Of a stretch of 64,000 nt of DNA, positions 54,415-63,923 are shown one piece after another. Within the stretch, counting starts at the first letter, position 1, and every line of letters starts with the position of its first letter. Under the pieces are notes generated by a model, which worked only from the letters and a program-made list of their open reading frames with translations, made no database searches and was not told the DNA's origin. This DNA is from Planctomycetota bacterium (GTDB lineage: Bacteria; Planctomycetota; UBA1135; GCA-002686595): the NCBI GenBank assembly GCA_012959785.1, contig DUCM01000002.1, forward strand, positions 37,123 through 101,122, given 5' to 3'. Position numbers and translations under genes: made by a program.

Positions 54415-55629
54415 CTACGGCCTGGACAGGCGGTAGCGCTCGCCCTTGCGAAAATAGTCCGCTGCGTCTTGCAGGACGCTGGGGCGAAAATGGGCCTTGA
54501 GGAGGCGCGTCAGGTCGGCGTCGGAGACCCTGTAGTCGGGCTTGAACTGCCAGGTTCCATCGCCGAGGTCGACGCGGCTGTGCTCCCCGCGGAACAGGCG
54601 CAACTCCTCGACGAAGGCGCTCAAGCTCATCCGGTGATGGCGCACGAAAAAGCGCACCAGCCCAAAGCTGACCTTGGCTAGCTCGTCGATGTACTCGCCG
54701 CGCTTCCAGTGGGCAAATTCATCGAGCCCCAGGGGTTCCTGCTTGCGAGCCCCGAAGCGCACCCGCAGGACCGACGCCCAGGCAGTGTGCTCGCTGGCCC
54801 ATACAAAACCCTCGCGGTATGGAAAGGAATAAATCCCTCGCCTGATTTCCATCTCCATGTGCCAGGCGAGTCCCATGAGCAACCAGAAGGGCTGTTGGGA
54901 AAAACGGCGCACAAAGAGCATCTGGGCCACGCGATTGACGACCTCGTTCTCGGGGTCCCATTCCTCCATGCCGCTGGCGTTCTCGATGTAGGCACCAATC
55001 AATGGCTTCTCGAGGACAAAGCCCGCAAAGCGCCCGGCGCTCTTGAGCCAAGGCTTGAGGTAGGACTCCAACTCGCCGAGGTGCGCGAGCAGGGCGCCGT
55101 AGTCCTCTTCGTTGTGAGCCACGAACATCACGCAGGTCTCTGTCTCCAGAGGCCAGGTTCCGGCGCCCCACTCATAGCTGTAGCTCTCCAAAGTGGGCTT
55201 CGAACCGCCGGAACCCCAGCCCACCGGTCCGCCCTCGGGATCTTCGGGGAGCGGTTCGCCATCCTCGGGCTGTGGCTCATCGGCCGCGTCCTGGGCTTCC
55301 TCCCTCGATGGCAGGGGCAAGAGTTCATCGAAGAGCTCGGATGTTTCGGCGATTAGCCGCAACTGGCGCTTCCACTTGCGATTCTTCTTCGAACTGATGA
55401 GAAGCACGCGCCCATCGGCGTCCAGGTGCATTTGGTAATTGTGTTCCAAGACCCAGTCAGCCCATGCCCCAGCGGCCGCAGCTGGACCTGGGCCAAGCTC
55501 TTCGGGCAAGTCTTCAAGGTCATAGGAGCGCGACTTCCACTCCAAGGATGGCTGCCCCTCAAGAGGGCTCGCGAGGGGCGCGACACCCCCGCCGGATGAG
55601 AGCAGCAAGCAGAATGCGAGACTGAGCAT
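54415..55629 (-). CDS. Secreted protein of unknown function
   Basis: A 404-residue protein with signal peptide (MLSLAFCLLLSSGGGVAPLA). It has an acidic Pro/Glu/Asp-rich linker (about 115-140), then a globular part with many aromatic residues. WHMEMEI (about 253) sits where secreted metalloprotease-like families carry HExxH, but the motif is not intact, so no peptidase call is made. It lies 26 bases after the stop of a second secreted-protein gene and is probably co-transcribed. The ATG at 55629 is chosen for the signal peptide. Confidence 0.65.
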   Translation of the reverse strand: MLSLAFCLLLSSGGGVAPLASPLEGQPSLEWKSRSYDLEDLPEELGPGPAAAAGAWADWVLEHNYQMHLDADGRVLLISSKKNRKWKRQLRLIAETSELFDELLPLPSREEAQDAADEPQPEDGEPLPEDPEGGPVGWGSGGSKPTLESYSYEWGAGTWPLETETCVMFVAHNEEDYGALLAHLGELESYLKPWLKSAGRFAGFVLEKPLIGAYIENASGMEEWDPENEVVNRVAQMLFVRRFSQQPFWLLMGLAWHMEMEIRRGIYSFPYREGFVWASEHTAWASVLRVRFGARKQEPLGLDEFAHWKRGEYIDELAKVSFGLVRFFVRHHRMSLSAFVEELRLFRGEHSRVDLGDGTWQFKPDYRVSDADLTRLLKAHFRPSVLQDAADYFRKGERYRLSRP

Positions 55630-55655
55630 GGTCGAATCCTTGTCGGTTTTTTGTT

Positions 55656-57152
55656 TTAGCGACGCTCGGAGAGCCAACGCCGCAGGCGCTCATCCAAACG
55701 GCGCACATCAAGGCCCAGGACATCCTGAAAGGCGGCCTGGGAAGTCTTGCCCTGGCCGATAGCCGTCAGCAACTGGGGCAGTTTCTGCGCCTCGGCTTCG
55801 AGCATATAGGCCGCCAGGCAATAGGAGTAAAGCATGTCCCGGGCGTCGAGGGAGTTGACACTCTTGCCGAGCAGAAACTGGAGCTTGATGGGCTTGCCCG
55901 TGGCGAACATCTGGAAGGCCTCGTCCATCCAGTTGGCCCGGGAATCCAACAAGCGCGCCTTCAAGGCTTGGTCCTCTTCGGGAGTCAGGTACTTCGATTC
56001 GCGCACAAACCAGGTCAGGCGCGTTCCCACCAACTCGCGAGTGAGATAGAGACCAAAGCCCTCAAAGGCCCAACCATGGGCGGGCTTGATGCCGAAGCCG
56101 CCAGTCAACAGCCAGCTGATGGACTGGCGCACGAGGCCGTCGAGGCGACGCACAGGGTCCGGTGCCCAGTGAGCGAAATCCCCCGAGCCCCGAATCCCCG
56201 AGCCATCGAGAGCCATCAAGTACTTGCGATAGGTCTCATCGATGGCCGGATGTCCCATGAGGAAGGCCAACTTGTCACTGGCCCGCGGCAGGGTGTACAC
56301 CGTCAACGGATCGGGATAGGCCGCCTTGGCGCCGAGGACCGCATTGAAGTAACTGCGCGTGGCATGCATGGCGATCGGCAAGCGCATGACCTCCTCTTCT
56401 TCGCCAGTTCCCAGCGAGCGCACCCCATCGGCCTCAAACACAGCCGTCCACTTGATTCCCAGGGCCAATTCGGCTTCGTTGGCAGCGCTAGCGCTGGGTT
56501 GGGGAGCGTCGGCGAAGGCCTGGGTGACCAACATGCGCATGGCTTGGCGGCGAGACTTCGAGCGGGCCGATTGGGCCAGAACCCAGACGCCATCGACGCG
56601 TACCTCACCGAGAAGTTCGTGCACCCGTGCGTCGTCAGGGTCGGCGAAGAGAATGTCGGCGTAGATCGCTGAGCGGTCGGCGGCATCGATCCCCGCGGCG
56701 TGCTCTTCGAGAAGGATCAGCATTTCGTCCCGGTAGGTGGTAACAACTGCGGAGCGCTGCTTTGGAAAACGGCGTTCGGCTGACTTGTTCCAGTTCTTGG
56801 GAGGCTTGCGTTGTTTGGGTGGCAACCACTCACCCTTGCGGCCTTTCTTGTAGCCCAGGCCGCGCAAAGCCGCCGTGTGCTCAGGTTGAAAGTGCAGCAG
56901 CGACTCGTACACTCCCACCCGCGAGGCGTAGAGTTTCTTTTTCGTGCACCATTCCACGAGCTCCTCGAGGCTCTTGACCAAGCGGCCCCGGGCTGCACTG
57001 CGAGCGGCATCCAGGTCGCGAAGTTGCGAACTGCGCAGCGGAACGAGGTAGGAACTACTGGCCAGAGCGACAGGCCCCGAGAGCACCAAGAGCCAAAGGG
57101 CCAAGGCAAGCCAAGAGGCGCGTGAGGGAGACTCTGAAGTGAACGGCAACAT
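55656..57152 (-). CDS. Secreted protein of unknown function, possible peptidase relative
   Basis: A 498-residue protein with a signal/anchor (about 12-32). The first half is basic and helical (a TPR-like stretch with SLLHFQPEHTAALRGLGYKKGRKGEWLPP, which recalls domains of planctomycete secreted proteins). The second half contains WAFEGFGLYLTRELVGT, the place where M1/gluzincin-like proteins have a second metal-ligand Glu, but no HExxH was found. It precedes the 54415-55629 gene in the same direction, and both share length, secretion and the W-x-E/G-x2-L style block, so they may be distant relatives. Confidence 0.65.
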   Translation of the reverse strand: MLPFTSESPSRASWLALALWLLVLSGPVALASSSYLVPLRSSQLRDLDAARSAARGRLVKSLEELVEWCTKKKLYASRVGVYESLLHFQPEHTAALRGLGYKKGRKGEWLPPKQRKPPKNWNKSAERRFPKQRSAVVTTYRDEMLILLEEHAAGIDAADRSAIYADILFADPDDARVHELLGEVRVDGVWVLAQSARSKSRRQAMRMLVTQAFADAPQPSASAANEAELALGIKWTAVFEADGVRSLGTGEEEEVMRLPIAMHATRSYFNAVLGAKAAYPDPLTVYTLPRASDKLAFLMGHPAIDETYRKYLMALDGSGIRGSGDFAHWAPDPVRRLDGLVRQSISWLLTGGFGIKPAHGWAFEGFGLYLTRELVGTRLTWFVRESKYLTPEEDQALKARLLDSRANWMDEAFQMFATGKPIKLQFLLGKSVNSLDARDMLYSYCLAAYMLEAEAQKLPQLLTAIGQGKTSQAAFQDVLGLDVRRLDERLRRWLSERR

Positions 57153-57389
57153 GAGTTTGGGCGCTGGGCTGCGCGATCCAACGGTACCCAACTCCCAGCA
57201 GGACGCGATGCAAAAAAAACACGGGCTCCACCCCAGACAGCACATGGGGTAGCTCACCGGCAGGACGCCCCCATGCGGTCCTTTCTGGCCCTCGGCCCAC
57301 GCGCAACGGCATCTAATGCGCTACCTTGGGACCGAGTTCTTCGTCACCAGAAGCGCTTTCCCCTCTCTCCTGACACAAGAGTATTACAG

Positions 57390-59072
57390 ATGGCCCGATT
57401 GATCGAATGCGTCCCCAACTTCAGCGAGGGCGTGGACATGGACCTGATCAAGGCGATTACCGACACGATCGAAGCCGTGGGCGATGTGGTCTTGCTCGAT
57501 GTGGATGCTGGCAAGGCCACCAATCGCACGGTGGTAACATTCGTGGGAGAACCCGAAGCGGTCATCGAAGCGGCCGTCAGGGCTGTGCGCAAGGCATCCG
57601 AGTTAATCGACATGTCCAAGCACCAGGGCGAACACCCGCGCTTTGGCGCCACAGATGTATGCCCCCTTGTCCCCGTGGCGGGAGTGACCATGGAAGAAAC
57701 GATTGAGTATGCCCAGCGCCTGGCCCAACGCTTGGGCGAGGAAGTCGGCATCGGCATCTACTGTTACGAGAACGCCGCCCTCAAGCCCGAGCGCAAAAAC
57801 CTCGCCACGGTTCGCGCCGGCGAGTACGAAGGCCTGGCCCAGAAACTCGCCAACCCCGCCTGGAAGCCCGACTTCGGCCCCGCGGAGTTCAATCCAAGAA
57901 GTGGCGTCACAGCCGTCAGCGCTCGCGATTTTCTGGTGGCCTACAATGTCAACCTGAACACAACCTCTACGCGCCGGGCCAACGCGATCGCGTTTGATGT
58001 GCGCGAGAAGGGGCGCATCCAGCGCTCGGGCAATCCGATCACCGGCGACATCGTGCGCGACGACGAGGGCCAGCCGGTCTGGAAACCCGGCGCCTTGAAG
58101 TGCGTCAAGGGTATCGGCTGGTACATCGAGGAGTACGGCGTGGCGCAGATCTCCATGAACCTGACCAACATCCAGGTCACACCGGTGCATGTGGCCTTTG
58201 ACGAGTGCTGCGAGCGAGCCCGCGAACGCGGTGTGCGCGTCACGGGCTCCGAAGTCGTCGGGCTCCTGCCCCTGCAGGCCATGCTCGATGCGGGGCGCTA
58301 TTTCCTGCGCAAGCAGCGGCGCTCCCTGGGCATTTCCGATGGCGAACTGATCAAAATCGCGGTCAAATCCATGGGCATGGACGATCTCGCGCCCTTCGAG
58401 CCGAATGAGAAGATCATCGAGTATGTCCTCGCCAAGGACGCCCAAGAACGCCTCGTGGATCTCAGCCTGGAGGACTTCACCAGCGTAACCGCGTCGGAAG
58501 CCGTGGCTCCCGGTGGCGGTTCCGTGGCCGCAGCCGTGGGCGCTCTTGGCGCAGCCCTGGGAACCATGGTGGCGAACATCTCGAGTCACAAGCCCGGTTG
58601 GGACCAGCGCTGGGAGGAGTTCTCGGAATGGGCCGAGCGCGGCAAGGTCCAGACCGAACGACTGACCGCCCTGGTGGACGAAGACACAGGCGCCTTCAAT
58701 GCCATCATGATGGCCTTCCGTTTGCCAAAGGCCAGCGAGGCCGAAGCGAGCGCCCGCGACGAAGCGATCCAGGCAGCCACCCGAGGAGCGATCGAGGTGC
58801 CCTTGAGGGTCATGGAAAGCGCCCTGGCCTCGATGGCGGTGATCGAAAAGATGAGCGAGATCGGCCTCAAGAACTCCCTCAGCGATGCGGGCGTCGGCGC
58901 CCTCTGCGCGCGCACCGCGATCTTCGGTGCGGGACTCAATGTGCGCACGAATTGCAGCGACCTCGACGACGAATCCGAGCAGCGCGCCTTCATCAGCCGC
59001 GCGGAGGACCTTGAATCCCAAGCTACGGCCCTGGAAGGCGAAATCCTGGAGCGCGTGCGCGAAAAGCTGTAG
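57390..59072 (+). CDS. ftcD: Glutamate formimidoyltransferase / formimidoyl-THF cyclodeaminase (fused)
   Basis: A 560-residue bifunctional enzyme of histidine breakdown. Residues 1-300 are the formiminotransferase (LIECVPNFSEGVD, MSKHQGEHPRFGATDVCPLVPV with the catalytic His region, YNVNLNTT), which moves the formimino group from formiminoglutamate to tetrahydrofolate. Residues about 385-560 are the cyclodeaminase (SVTASEAVAPGGGSVAAAVGALGAAL, NCSDLDD), releasing ammonia to give 5,10-methenyl-THF. The ATG at 57390 matches the family N-terminus. No other hut gene is adjacent. Confidence 0.95.
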   Translation: MARLIECVPNFSEGVDMDLIKAITDTIEAVGDVVLLDVDAGKATNRTVVTFVGEPEAVIEAAVRAVRKASELIDMSKHQGEHPRFGATDVCPLVPVAGVTMEETIEYAQRLAQRLGEEVGIGIYCYENAALKPERKNLATVRAGEYEGLAQKLANPAWKPDFGPAEFNPRSGVTAVSARDFLVAYNVNLNTTSTRRANAIAFDVREKGRIQRSGNPITGDIVRDDEGQPVWKPGALKCVKGIGWYIEEYGVAQISMNLTNIQVTPVHVAFDECCERARERGVRVTGSEVVGLLPLQAMLDAGRYFLRKQRRSLGISDGELIKIAVKSMGMDDLAPFEPNEKIIEYVLAKDAQERLVDLSLEDFTSVTASEAVAPGGGSVAAAVGALGAALGTMVANISSHKPGWDQRWEEFSEWAERGKVQTERLTALVDEDTGAFNAIMMAFRLPKASEAEASARDEAIQAATRGAIEVPLRVMESALASMAVIEKMSEIGLKNSLSDAGVGALCARTAIFGAGLNVRTNCSDLDDESEQRAFISRAEDLESQATALEGEILERVREKL

Positions 59073-59079
59073 CGCGCCG

Positions 59080-62079
59080 TCAGCGGTGCAACGCGCAGCG
59101 CTCTAGCCAGGTCCAGGATGCTTGCTCTTCGAGATCGCCCGGGCTCCACAGGTGATCGCGGCACAGGCGCAGATCCCTCTCGGCCTGAATAGGCTGCTTT
59201 GCATCACCTAACACGACGACTCCGTCGAGCACTCCTCCAGCGACGCGCACGATGGCAGATTTGGCTCCTACGATGGAGGAAGCCACTGCCCATAGCTCGC
59301 TCTCGCCATTGCCTTCGATGGCATTGCGTGTGTGCGAAAGGATCACACAGGCATCGAGCAAGATCGCGCGCACTCCAAAAACGGCAATGCCCGTGGCCTC
59401 GATGCGCGACTCGCTGGCGAGCAGCAGGGACCGGCCGAGGAGACGCAAACCCACGACTTCGTCACCCCCACCCGCGCCGGGTACGATCTCGCTCTGGATC
59501 ATCTCCAGGGTCGAATCCATGCCCATCACACCGATGTTCTGAGCCTCAACAGTACAGCCTTCGAGGCGTGCAACGGACTTGACCAAGTTGAGGGGCACGC
59601 CCTCGGGCGGCGCGATGTGGAGGCCCTCAAAAACCACTCGGCAGCCATTCATCAAGGTGAAACCGGTGCGCATCACCACCGCTCCCTCAGCCCGCAAGTG
59701 AACCCGTCCGGTGTCGAGAAGGATCTGGCGAGCACTGCCGAGGGGTGCGTAGACGCCGGCTGGCAGGATGATCGTGAGGGGCACCTCGGGATGCCGCTTG
59801 AGCTCCTCGAGTTCGGCCACCAGGCGTTCGGTGTCTGGCTGTGCGAGACGCACAACCCGGCGACTGGCCTCGTCCGCGTCTTGGGCCTGGCCCTGCATGG
59901 CGAGCAGGTCGAGGGCCGCGCGCAAACGAGCCAGCGGTTGATCGGTGACGCGCAGGGCGCTGTCGAGGAAAAGCTCCTCACCCGACCGCTCGTACTGAGC
60001 CACGAGGGCCTGCGCCAGGTCGTGTCGCTCGTGGGCCAGGGCAACGCCCTCAGTTCCCAGCAGCGCCGCATGGGCCAGGGCGTGCCAGGCTTGCAGAGCG
60101 GCCAGGAGGGCCCAGGGTGACGCCCCTTCGAGACTCTGGTTTGCAGATGGATGGGGTGCCAATTGGGTGCCGGGAGAAGTCGCCTGCCAGGGAGCCGATC
60201 CGGGAGCGGCTTGGCGCAAGTCGGGCCCCAAGCCTTCGCGTTGCAGAGCGCCTGCCATGGTAGCAGCGAGGCGCACGCTCTCTTGGGGATCCGCCTCAGC
60301 CAGAACACGCCGCCACAGGCCGCAGCGTTCCACCGATGCTGCGCGCCAGCCAGTGCCACACAAGGCAGCCCTGGCCCGCACGCTGGCGTGGCTCGAAATC
60401 CAGTCGGGATGGGGCGCAAGGCCTGCGCCCAGCTCCTCTGCACGGACACCCAGGAGCAAGCCCACCAAGTCGCCACCTTCGTGGGCCGCCTCCAAAGTTG
60501 TGCCCTCGGCGCCTTGCATCAGAAGCTCGCGGGCAGCCGCGGCCAGTTCAACATTGTCCGAGCGCAAGGCCTCGCGCAGCCCAGGCCAGGCGCGTTCGCC
60601 AAGAGCGGCCAATACCGCCCGGGCGCGGCCGCGGCGGGCGTAGTCGCTTCCGCCCAGATCCACGAGAGCGCGCTCGAGCAGAGCTCCGGCACCTGCGCCG
60701 TTATCGTCGCCGATCAGTACCGCCACGGGTTCCGAATAGGGCGAGAGCCCGGAGTCGCCCAGCCAGCGTCGAGCACGGTAGCGCACGAGCAATTCCAGGG
60801 TGGCGCTGGAGTCCACGAGGTCGAGCACTCCGCGGGCTCCCCGAGTGCACTCCGACCAACTCCCGTCGCTGGCTTCGCGTTCCAGCAGGATTCCCGAGCG
60901 CTCGCTGGCGGGGCGTTCGGGCGAGGGCTCAAAACTCAAGAGAACACCGCGGCCTGCTTGCCAACGCGAATCGGCCAGCTTGGGGACCGTGGCAAAGGTA
61001 CGGCTGCCGTCCAGGTTGATGCGCCGTTCAAGGGTCACCTCTTGGCCCTCAATAGACACCACGCGCACCCGGGCGTAGGCACCTTCTGGTAGACGCAGGG
61101 CCAGGACGCGCCCGGCGGCCACAAATAAGCGCTGGCGTGGTATGCCGGCCTCCATGATCTCGGGCAGATCCCATTCGGCAACTTCGCTGGCCGTCAAGAT
61201 GCGCGCCGCGGCTCCCGCCGATGGTCGCAATTGGACTCCGCTCGCGCGCACGAATTCCACGACCAGATCGCTGCGACCGTCATCGCTGCGACCACTCAAG
61301 AGATTGACTGACTCGTTGGCCTGGATATGCAAGAGAGCGCCATCAGGTGCCAGGTCGCCCACGCCCCGCGCCCGTGCTCCAAATCCGCCGCGCTCGTCGC
61401 AAACTCGGTACTCCACGAGTTGTGTGCCGCTGGTTTCTTCGTCCAACCACCTGCCGCCGTCGACCCTGGCCAAGAAAGTCCAGCCGCGCTCAGCCGAGCT
61501 CTCCGGCTGGGCCACAGGCCGTCGATCGATGCGGTACGAGCGCGCCGCCACTGCGGCCCAGGTAAGTTCCACGCCGCGGGCGCTTGAACGGGCATTTGAA
61601 CGAGCACTGAGGCGTGCAGGCTCGCGGAGCAGCTCGCGCACCTCCGACCGCGGTTCCAAGCAGTACTCAAGCTGTACGGCCTGGTCTGTGATCTCAGTCA
61701 CGCGCAAGTAGCCCCAGGCTTCGCCGTATAGGTCAAAAACCAACTCGCGTCCGACTTCTGCCGTCACTCCCGAGACGAGGTCGCCCTCATCGCGAGAGAT
61801 CGTGCGGCGCGGGCCGGCATCGCTCCAGGGCAGGCTGCGTAGGGGCACCGGTGATTCCAAGCGTCCCCCGGCATAGGTCAGGGTGGGCCTTGCCGCCGCT
61901 GCGCGGCTGGCGACGAGGCCAGTCTCGAGGTCCAGGACAAAGTGGACCGGCAGGCTCAAATCATCCCAGGAGCGCATCTCCTCTACCGAACGATCCTGGG
62001 CCAGAGCACCAACGGGCGCAGTGGCAAGCGCTGTGAACAGCAGCGTTTGCAGGGCTAGGGGAGTGAGAATAGAGGTCAT
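59080..62079 (-). CDS. Large secreted protein with C-terminal right-handed beta-helix
   Basis: A 999-residue protein with signal peptide (about 1-28, ending ALAQ). The first 450 residues hold repeated beta-sandwich-like stretches (WTAVAARSYRIDRRPV, TQLVEYRVCDE), suggestive of fibronectin-like modules. Residues about 480-720 are helical, including a HEAT-like unit near 500-545. Residues about 780-960 have the short-period beta pattern of a pectate-lyase-like right-handed helix (AEGAVVMRTGFTLMNGC, CTVEAQNIGVMGMDSTLEMI, SRIEATGIAVFGVRAILLDAC). No catalytic residues assigned. Convergent with ftcD across 7 bases. Start chosen at the ATG before the signal peptide. Confidence 0.72.
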   Translation of the reverse strand: MTSILTPLALQTLLFTALATAPVGALAQDRSVEEMRSWDDLSLPVHFVLDLETGLVASRAAAARPTLTYAGGRLESPVPLRSLPWSDAGPRRTISRDEGDLVSGVTAEVGRELVFDLYGEAWGYLRVTEITDQAVQLEYCLEPRSEVRELLREPARLSARSNARSSARGVELTWAAVAARSYRIDRRPVAQPESSAERGWTFLARVDGGRWLDEETSGTQLVEYRVCDERGGFGARARGVGDLAPDGALLHIQANESVNLLSGRSDDGRSDLVVEFVRASGVQLRPSAGAAARILTASEVAEWDLPEIMEAGIPRQRLFVAAGRVLALRLPEGAYARVRVVSIEGQEVTLERRINLDGSRTFATVPKLADSRWQAGRGVLLSFEPSPERPASERSGILLEREASDGSWSECTRGARGVLDLVDSSATLELLVRYRARRWLGDSGLSPYSEPVAVLIGDDNGAGAGALLERALVDLGGSDYARRGRARAVLAALGERAWPGLREALRSDNVELAAAARELLMQGAEGTTLEAAHEGGDLVGLLLGVRAEELGAGLAPHPDWISSHASVRARAALCGTGWRAASVERCGLWRRVLAEADPQESVRLAATMAGALQREGLGPDLRQAAPGSAPWQATSPGTQLAPHPSANQSLEGASPWALLAALQAWHALAHAALLGTEGVALAHERHDLAQALVAQYERSGEELFLDSALRVTDQPLARLRAALDLLAMQGQAQDADEASRRVVRLAQPDTERLVAELEELKRHPEVPLTIILPAGVYAPLGSARQILLDTGRVHLRAEGAVVMRTGFTLMNGCRVVFEGLHIAPPEGVPLNLVKSVARLEGCTVEAQNIGVMGMDSTLEMIQSEIVPGAGGGDEVVGLRLLGRSLLLASESRIEATGIAVFGVRAILLDACVILSHTRNAIEGNGESELWAVASSIVGAKSAIVRVAGGVLDGVVVLGDAKQPIQAERDLRLCRDHLWSPGDLEEQASWTWLERCALHR

Positions 62080-62341
62080 GATGCTCGCTACATAAAGTGG
62101 GCTCTCCCCCATCCTACCGCCCCCAGCTGTTCTCGGGCTGGGCACCTCGATTCTGGTCCACCACGATCATTCGAGGGCGGGGGAGCAATCAAATGGCGGA
62201 TCTATCGAAGATAGGAGCAACCTACGGGCCAGTCTCGCCAGAGTGAGCATCCTCCGCGCGCCTGGGCGAGAATCCCAGGGCCCCCGTCTTGAGCCCCTCC
62301 GTTTGGGCTGATTGATGTGCGGCTTCCCGAATAATCCGGGC

Positions 62342-62347
62342 TAGAAT
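62342..62347 (+). promoter_or_regulatory. -10 box of the tRNA-Ala gene
   Basis: TAGAAT lies 13 bases before the mature 5' end of the tRNA, the spacing expected for a -10 element. No good -35 was seen. Confidence 0.5.
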
Positions 62348-62360
62348 CCCCGGCTCAAGT

Positions 62361-62437
62361 GGGGACGTAGCTCAGTCTGGTAGAGCGTCGCGTTCGCAAC
62401 GCGAAGGTCGAGGGTTCGAGCCCCTTCGTCTCCACCA
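62361..62437 (+). tRNA. tRNA-Ala (anticodon CGC)
   Basis: 77 bases including encoded CCA. Acceptor stem GGGGACG/CGTCTCC carries the G3.U70 pair that identifies alanine tRNAs. Anticodon loop TTCGCAA, anticodon CGC (62395-62397), stem TCGCG/CGCGA. D-arm and TTCGA T-loop present. It reads GCG codons. Confidence 0.97.
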
Positions 62438-62440
62438 AGT

Positions 62441-63658
62441 TCAACGTCGACGCTGCGAGCGAGGACTGCGCCGGCCGACCTCTATGCGGCCCGCAGCCCG
62501 ATCACAGGCATAGGCGCGCAGGACCTCGAGCAGTTCCTGGCCGAATTGTTCAACCTGCCAGACCACGAGCCCCTCGGTGCCTGCGAGGTCCTCACTTGTG
62601 CGGGGCAGGCCCTTCACCAGCCGCACGAGGGTGTGGCGGTTGAGCACCAGCGAAGCGTCAATACCCTCGCTCTGCGAGCGATCGCGGCGCCAGGCCGAGA
62701 GTCGTTCGTGGAGCACGACCTGATACGGATCGAGCCCGGCGGTGCTGGACTTGGAGGGGACGCTGGGCAGGTCTTTCAGGGGTCCCAGGTCGGCCGCGCG
62801 CTGGAGCGCATCCAGAACCCGGTCACCGATCTTGCGCGTCTGGCGCCAGGAGATGCCGTGGATGTCGGTCAGTTGCTGGTGCGACCGCGGGCGCTCGGCG
62901 GCGACAGTCAGAAGGGTCTGATTGTTCATAACCCGGAACAGCGGCACATCCTGTTCACAGGCCAATTCATCGCGCAGGATCGCGAGTTCTCGGGCAGCCT
63001 GGCGCGCCTCGGGGGAGAGGGCGCGGGCGCCCTTCAAGCGCACCCAGTCATCGGCCTGGAATTCGACGACTCTGGCCTCGAGGGACTCGATGCGCCGGCA
63101 CTCGCCCTTGAGAATCTTCATTCGGTCGCGTTGCTCGAGTTCGCGCTCCTGGTTGGCCCGTAGGCGTTGGAGGAAATGCGTATCCAGGCGCGCGTACTTG
63201 ATCTGCTTTTCCGAGAGCGGCCGCTCCCCCCAGTTGGAGCGCTGCATGGACTTATCGAGCTCGACGCCAAAGTGTTCATGGAGCACAGCGGCCAGGCCGG
63301 GACTGGTGCTGCCCAGGGCGGCGGCGGCGATGCGCGTGTCGAACAGGCCGCGAAACTCAAACCCGAAATCGCGCTTGAGGATCAGGACATCGTACTCGCC
63401 GTCGTGGAAGATCTTGATCTTTCCAGGATCAGCGAGGATTGGCCCCAGCCCGGAGAGGTCGAGCCCGGCCAGGGGATCGATCAGGAAGTCGCGCTCGGCA
63501 GCGGTGACCTGGATCAGGCAGACCTTCTCGCGATAGCTGAAAAACGAATCCGCCTCGGTATCCACCGCGATCTCGTCCTCACCGGCGAGCAGATCGACCA
63601 GCTCATCGAGGGCTTCTTGCTCCTCGATCAGGGTCGGCTCGGGAAGGTCGGAGAGCAT
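62441..63658 (-). CDS. rnd: Ribonuclease D
   Basis: A 405-residue 3'-5' exoribonuclease that trims tRNA precursors. DEDDy motifs: DTE (Asp33, Glu35), FHDGEYDV (about 85-92) and KYARLDTHFL (Tyr/Asp, about 155-162). Two HRDC-type helical domains follow (LRDELACEQDVPLFRVMNN and the C-terminal third). It lies between two tRNA genes and ends 3 bases from tRNA-Ala on the other strand. ATG at 63658 gives the family N-terminus. Confidence 0.93.
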   Translation of the reverse strand: MLSDLPEPTLIEEQEALDELVDLLAGEDEIAVDTEADSFFSYREKVCLIQVTAAERDFLIDPLAGLDLSGLGPILADPGKIKIFHDGEYDVLILKRDFGFEFRGLFDTRIAAAALGSTSPGLAAVLHEHFGVELDKSMQRSNWGERPLSEKQIKYARLDTHFLQRLRANQERELEQRDRMKILKGECRRIESLEARVVEFQADDWVRLKGARALSPEARQAARELAILRDELACEQDVPLFRVMNNQTLLTVAAERPRSHQQLTDIHGISWRQTRKIGDRVLDALQRAADLGPLKDLPSVPSKSSTAGLDPYQVVLHERLSAWRRDRSQSEGIDASLVLNRHTLVRLVKGLPRTSEDLAGTEGLVVWQVEQFGQELLEVLRAYACDRAAGRIEVGRRSPRSQRRR

Positions 63659-63754
63659 GAAGAAGGGAGATGTACAGCGATCCGAGGTCACGGGACGCGC
63701 ACTTACGCCCCTACTTGATGCCAGCCCCCGCTCGCGCAGGAAGGCCTCTGGAGA

Positions 63755-63831
63755 TGGCGAGGATGACGGGACTTGAACCCGCAACCTCCGGCGTGACAGG
63801 CCGGCACTCTAACCAATTGAGCTACATCCCC
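63755..63831 (-). tRNA. tRNA-Asp (anticodon GTC)
   Basis: 77 bases including encoded CCA. Acceptor stem GGGGATG/CATCCTC, discriminator G73 (usual for Asp), anticodon loop CTGTCAC with anticodon GTC, T-loop TTCAAGT. It lies upstream of rnd in the same direction, 96 bases before its start. Confidence 0.97.
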
Positions 63832-63848
63832 GCGCGGTTGGGTGGCAG

Positions 63849-63854
63849 AGTATA
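63849..63854 (-). promoter_or_regulatory. -10 box of the tRNA-Asp gene
   Basis: On the minus strand TATACT lies 17 bases before the tRNA 5' end; CTGGAC, a weak -35, lies 17 bases further upstream. Confidence 0.45.
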
Positions 63855-63923
63855 GCCACCAGTCGCGGGCCGTCCAGAGCCCGTCGAGAATCTCCCAGAA
63901 GAATTGGAGCAGCCCCGGCCGCT

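Noticed and set aside
57603..59021. Minus-strand 472-codon frame opposite ftcD
   Set aside because: FtcD is unmistakable on the plus strand; this is its antisense shadow.
62361..63831. tRNA genes as island boundaries
   Set aside because: No integrase or direct repeat of a tRNA 3' end was seen in the flanks; the genes between and around are housekeeping.
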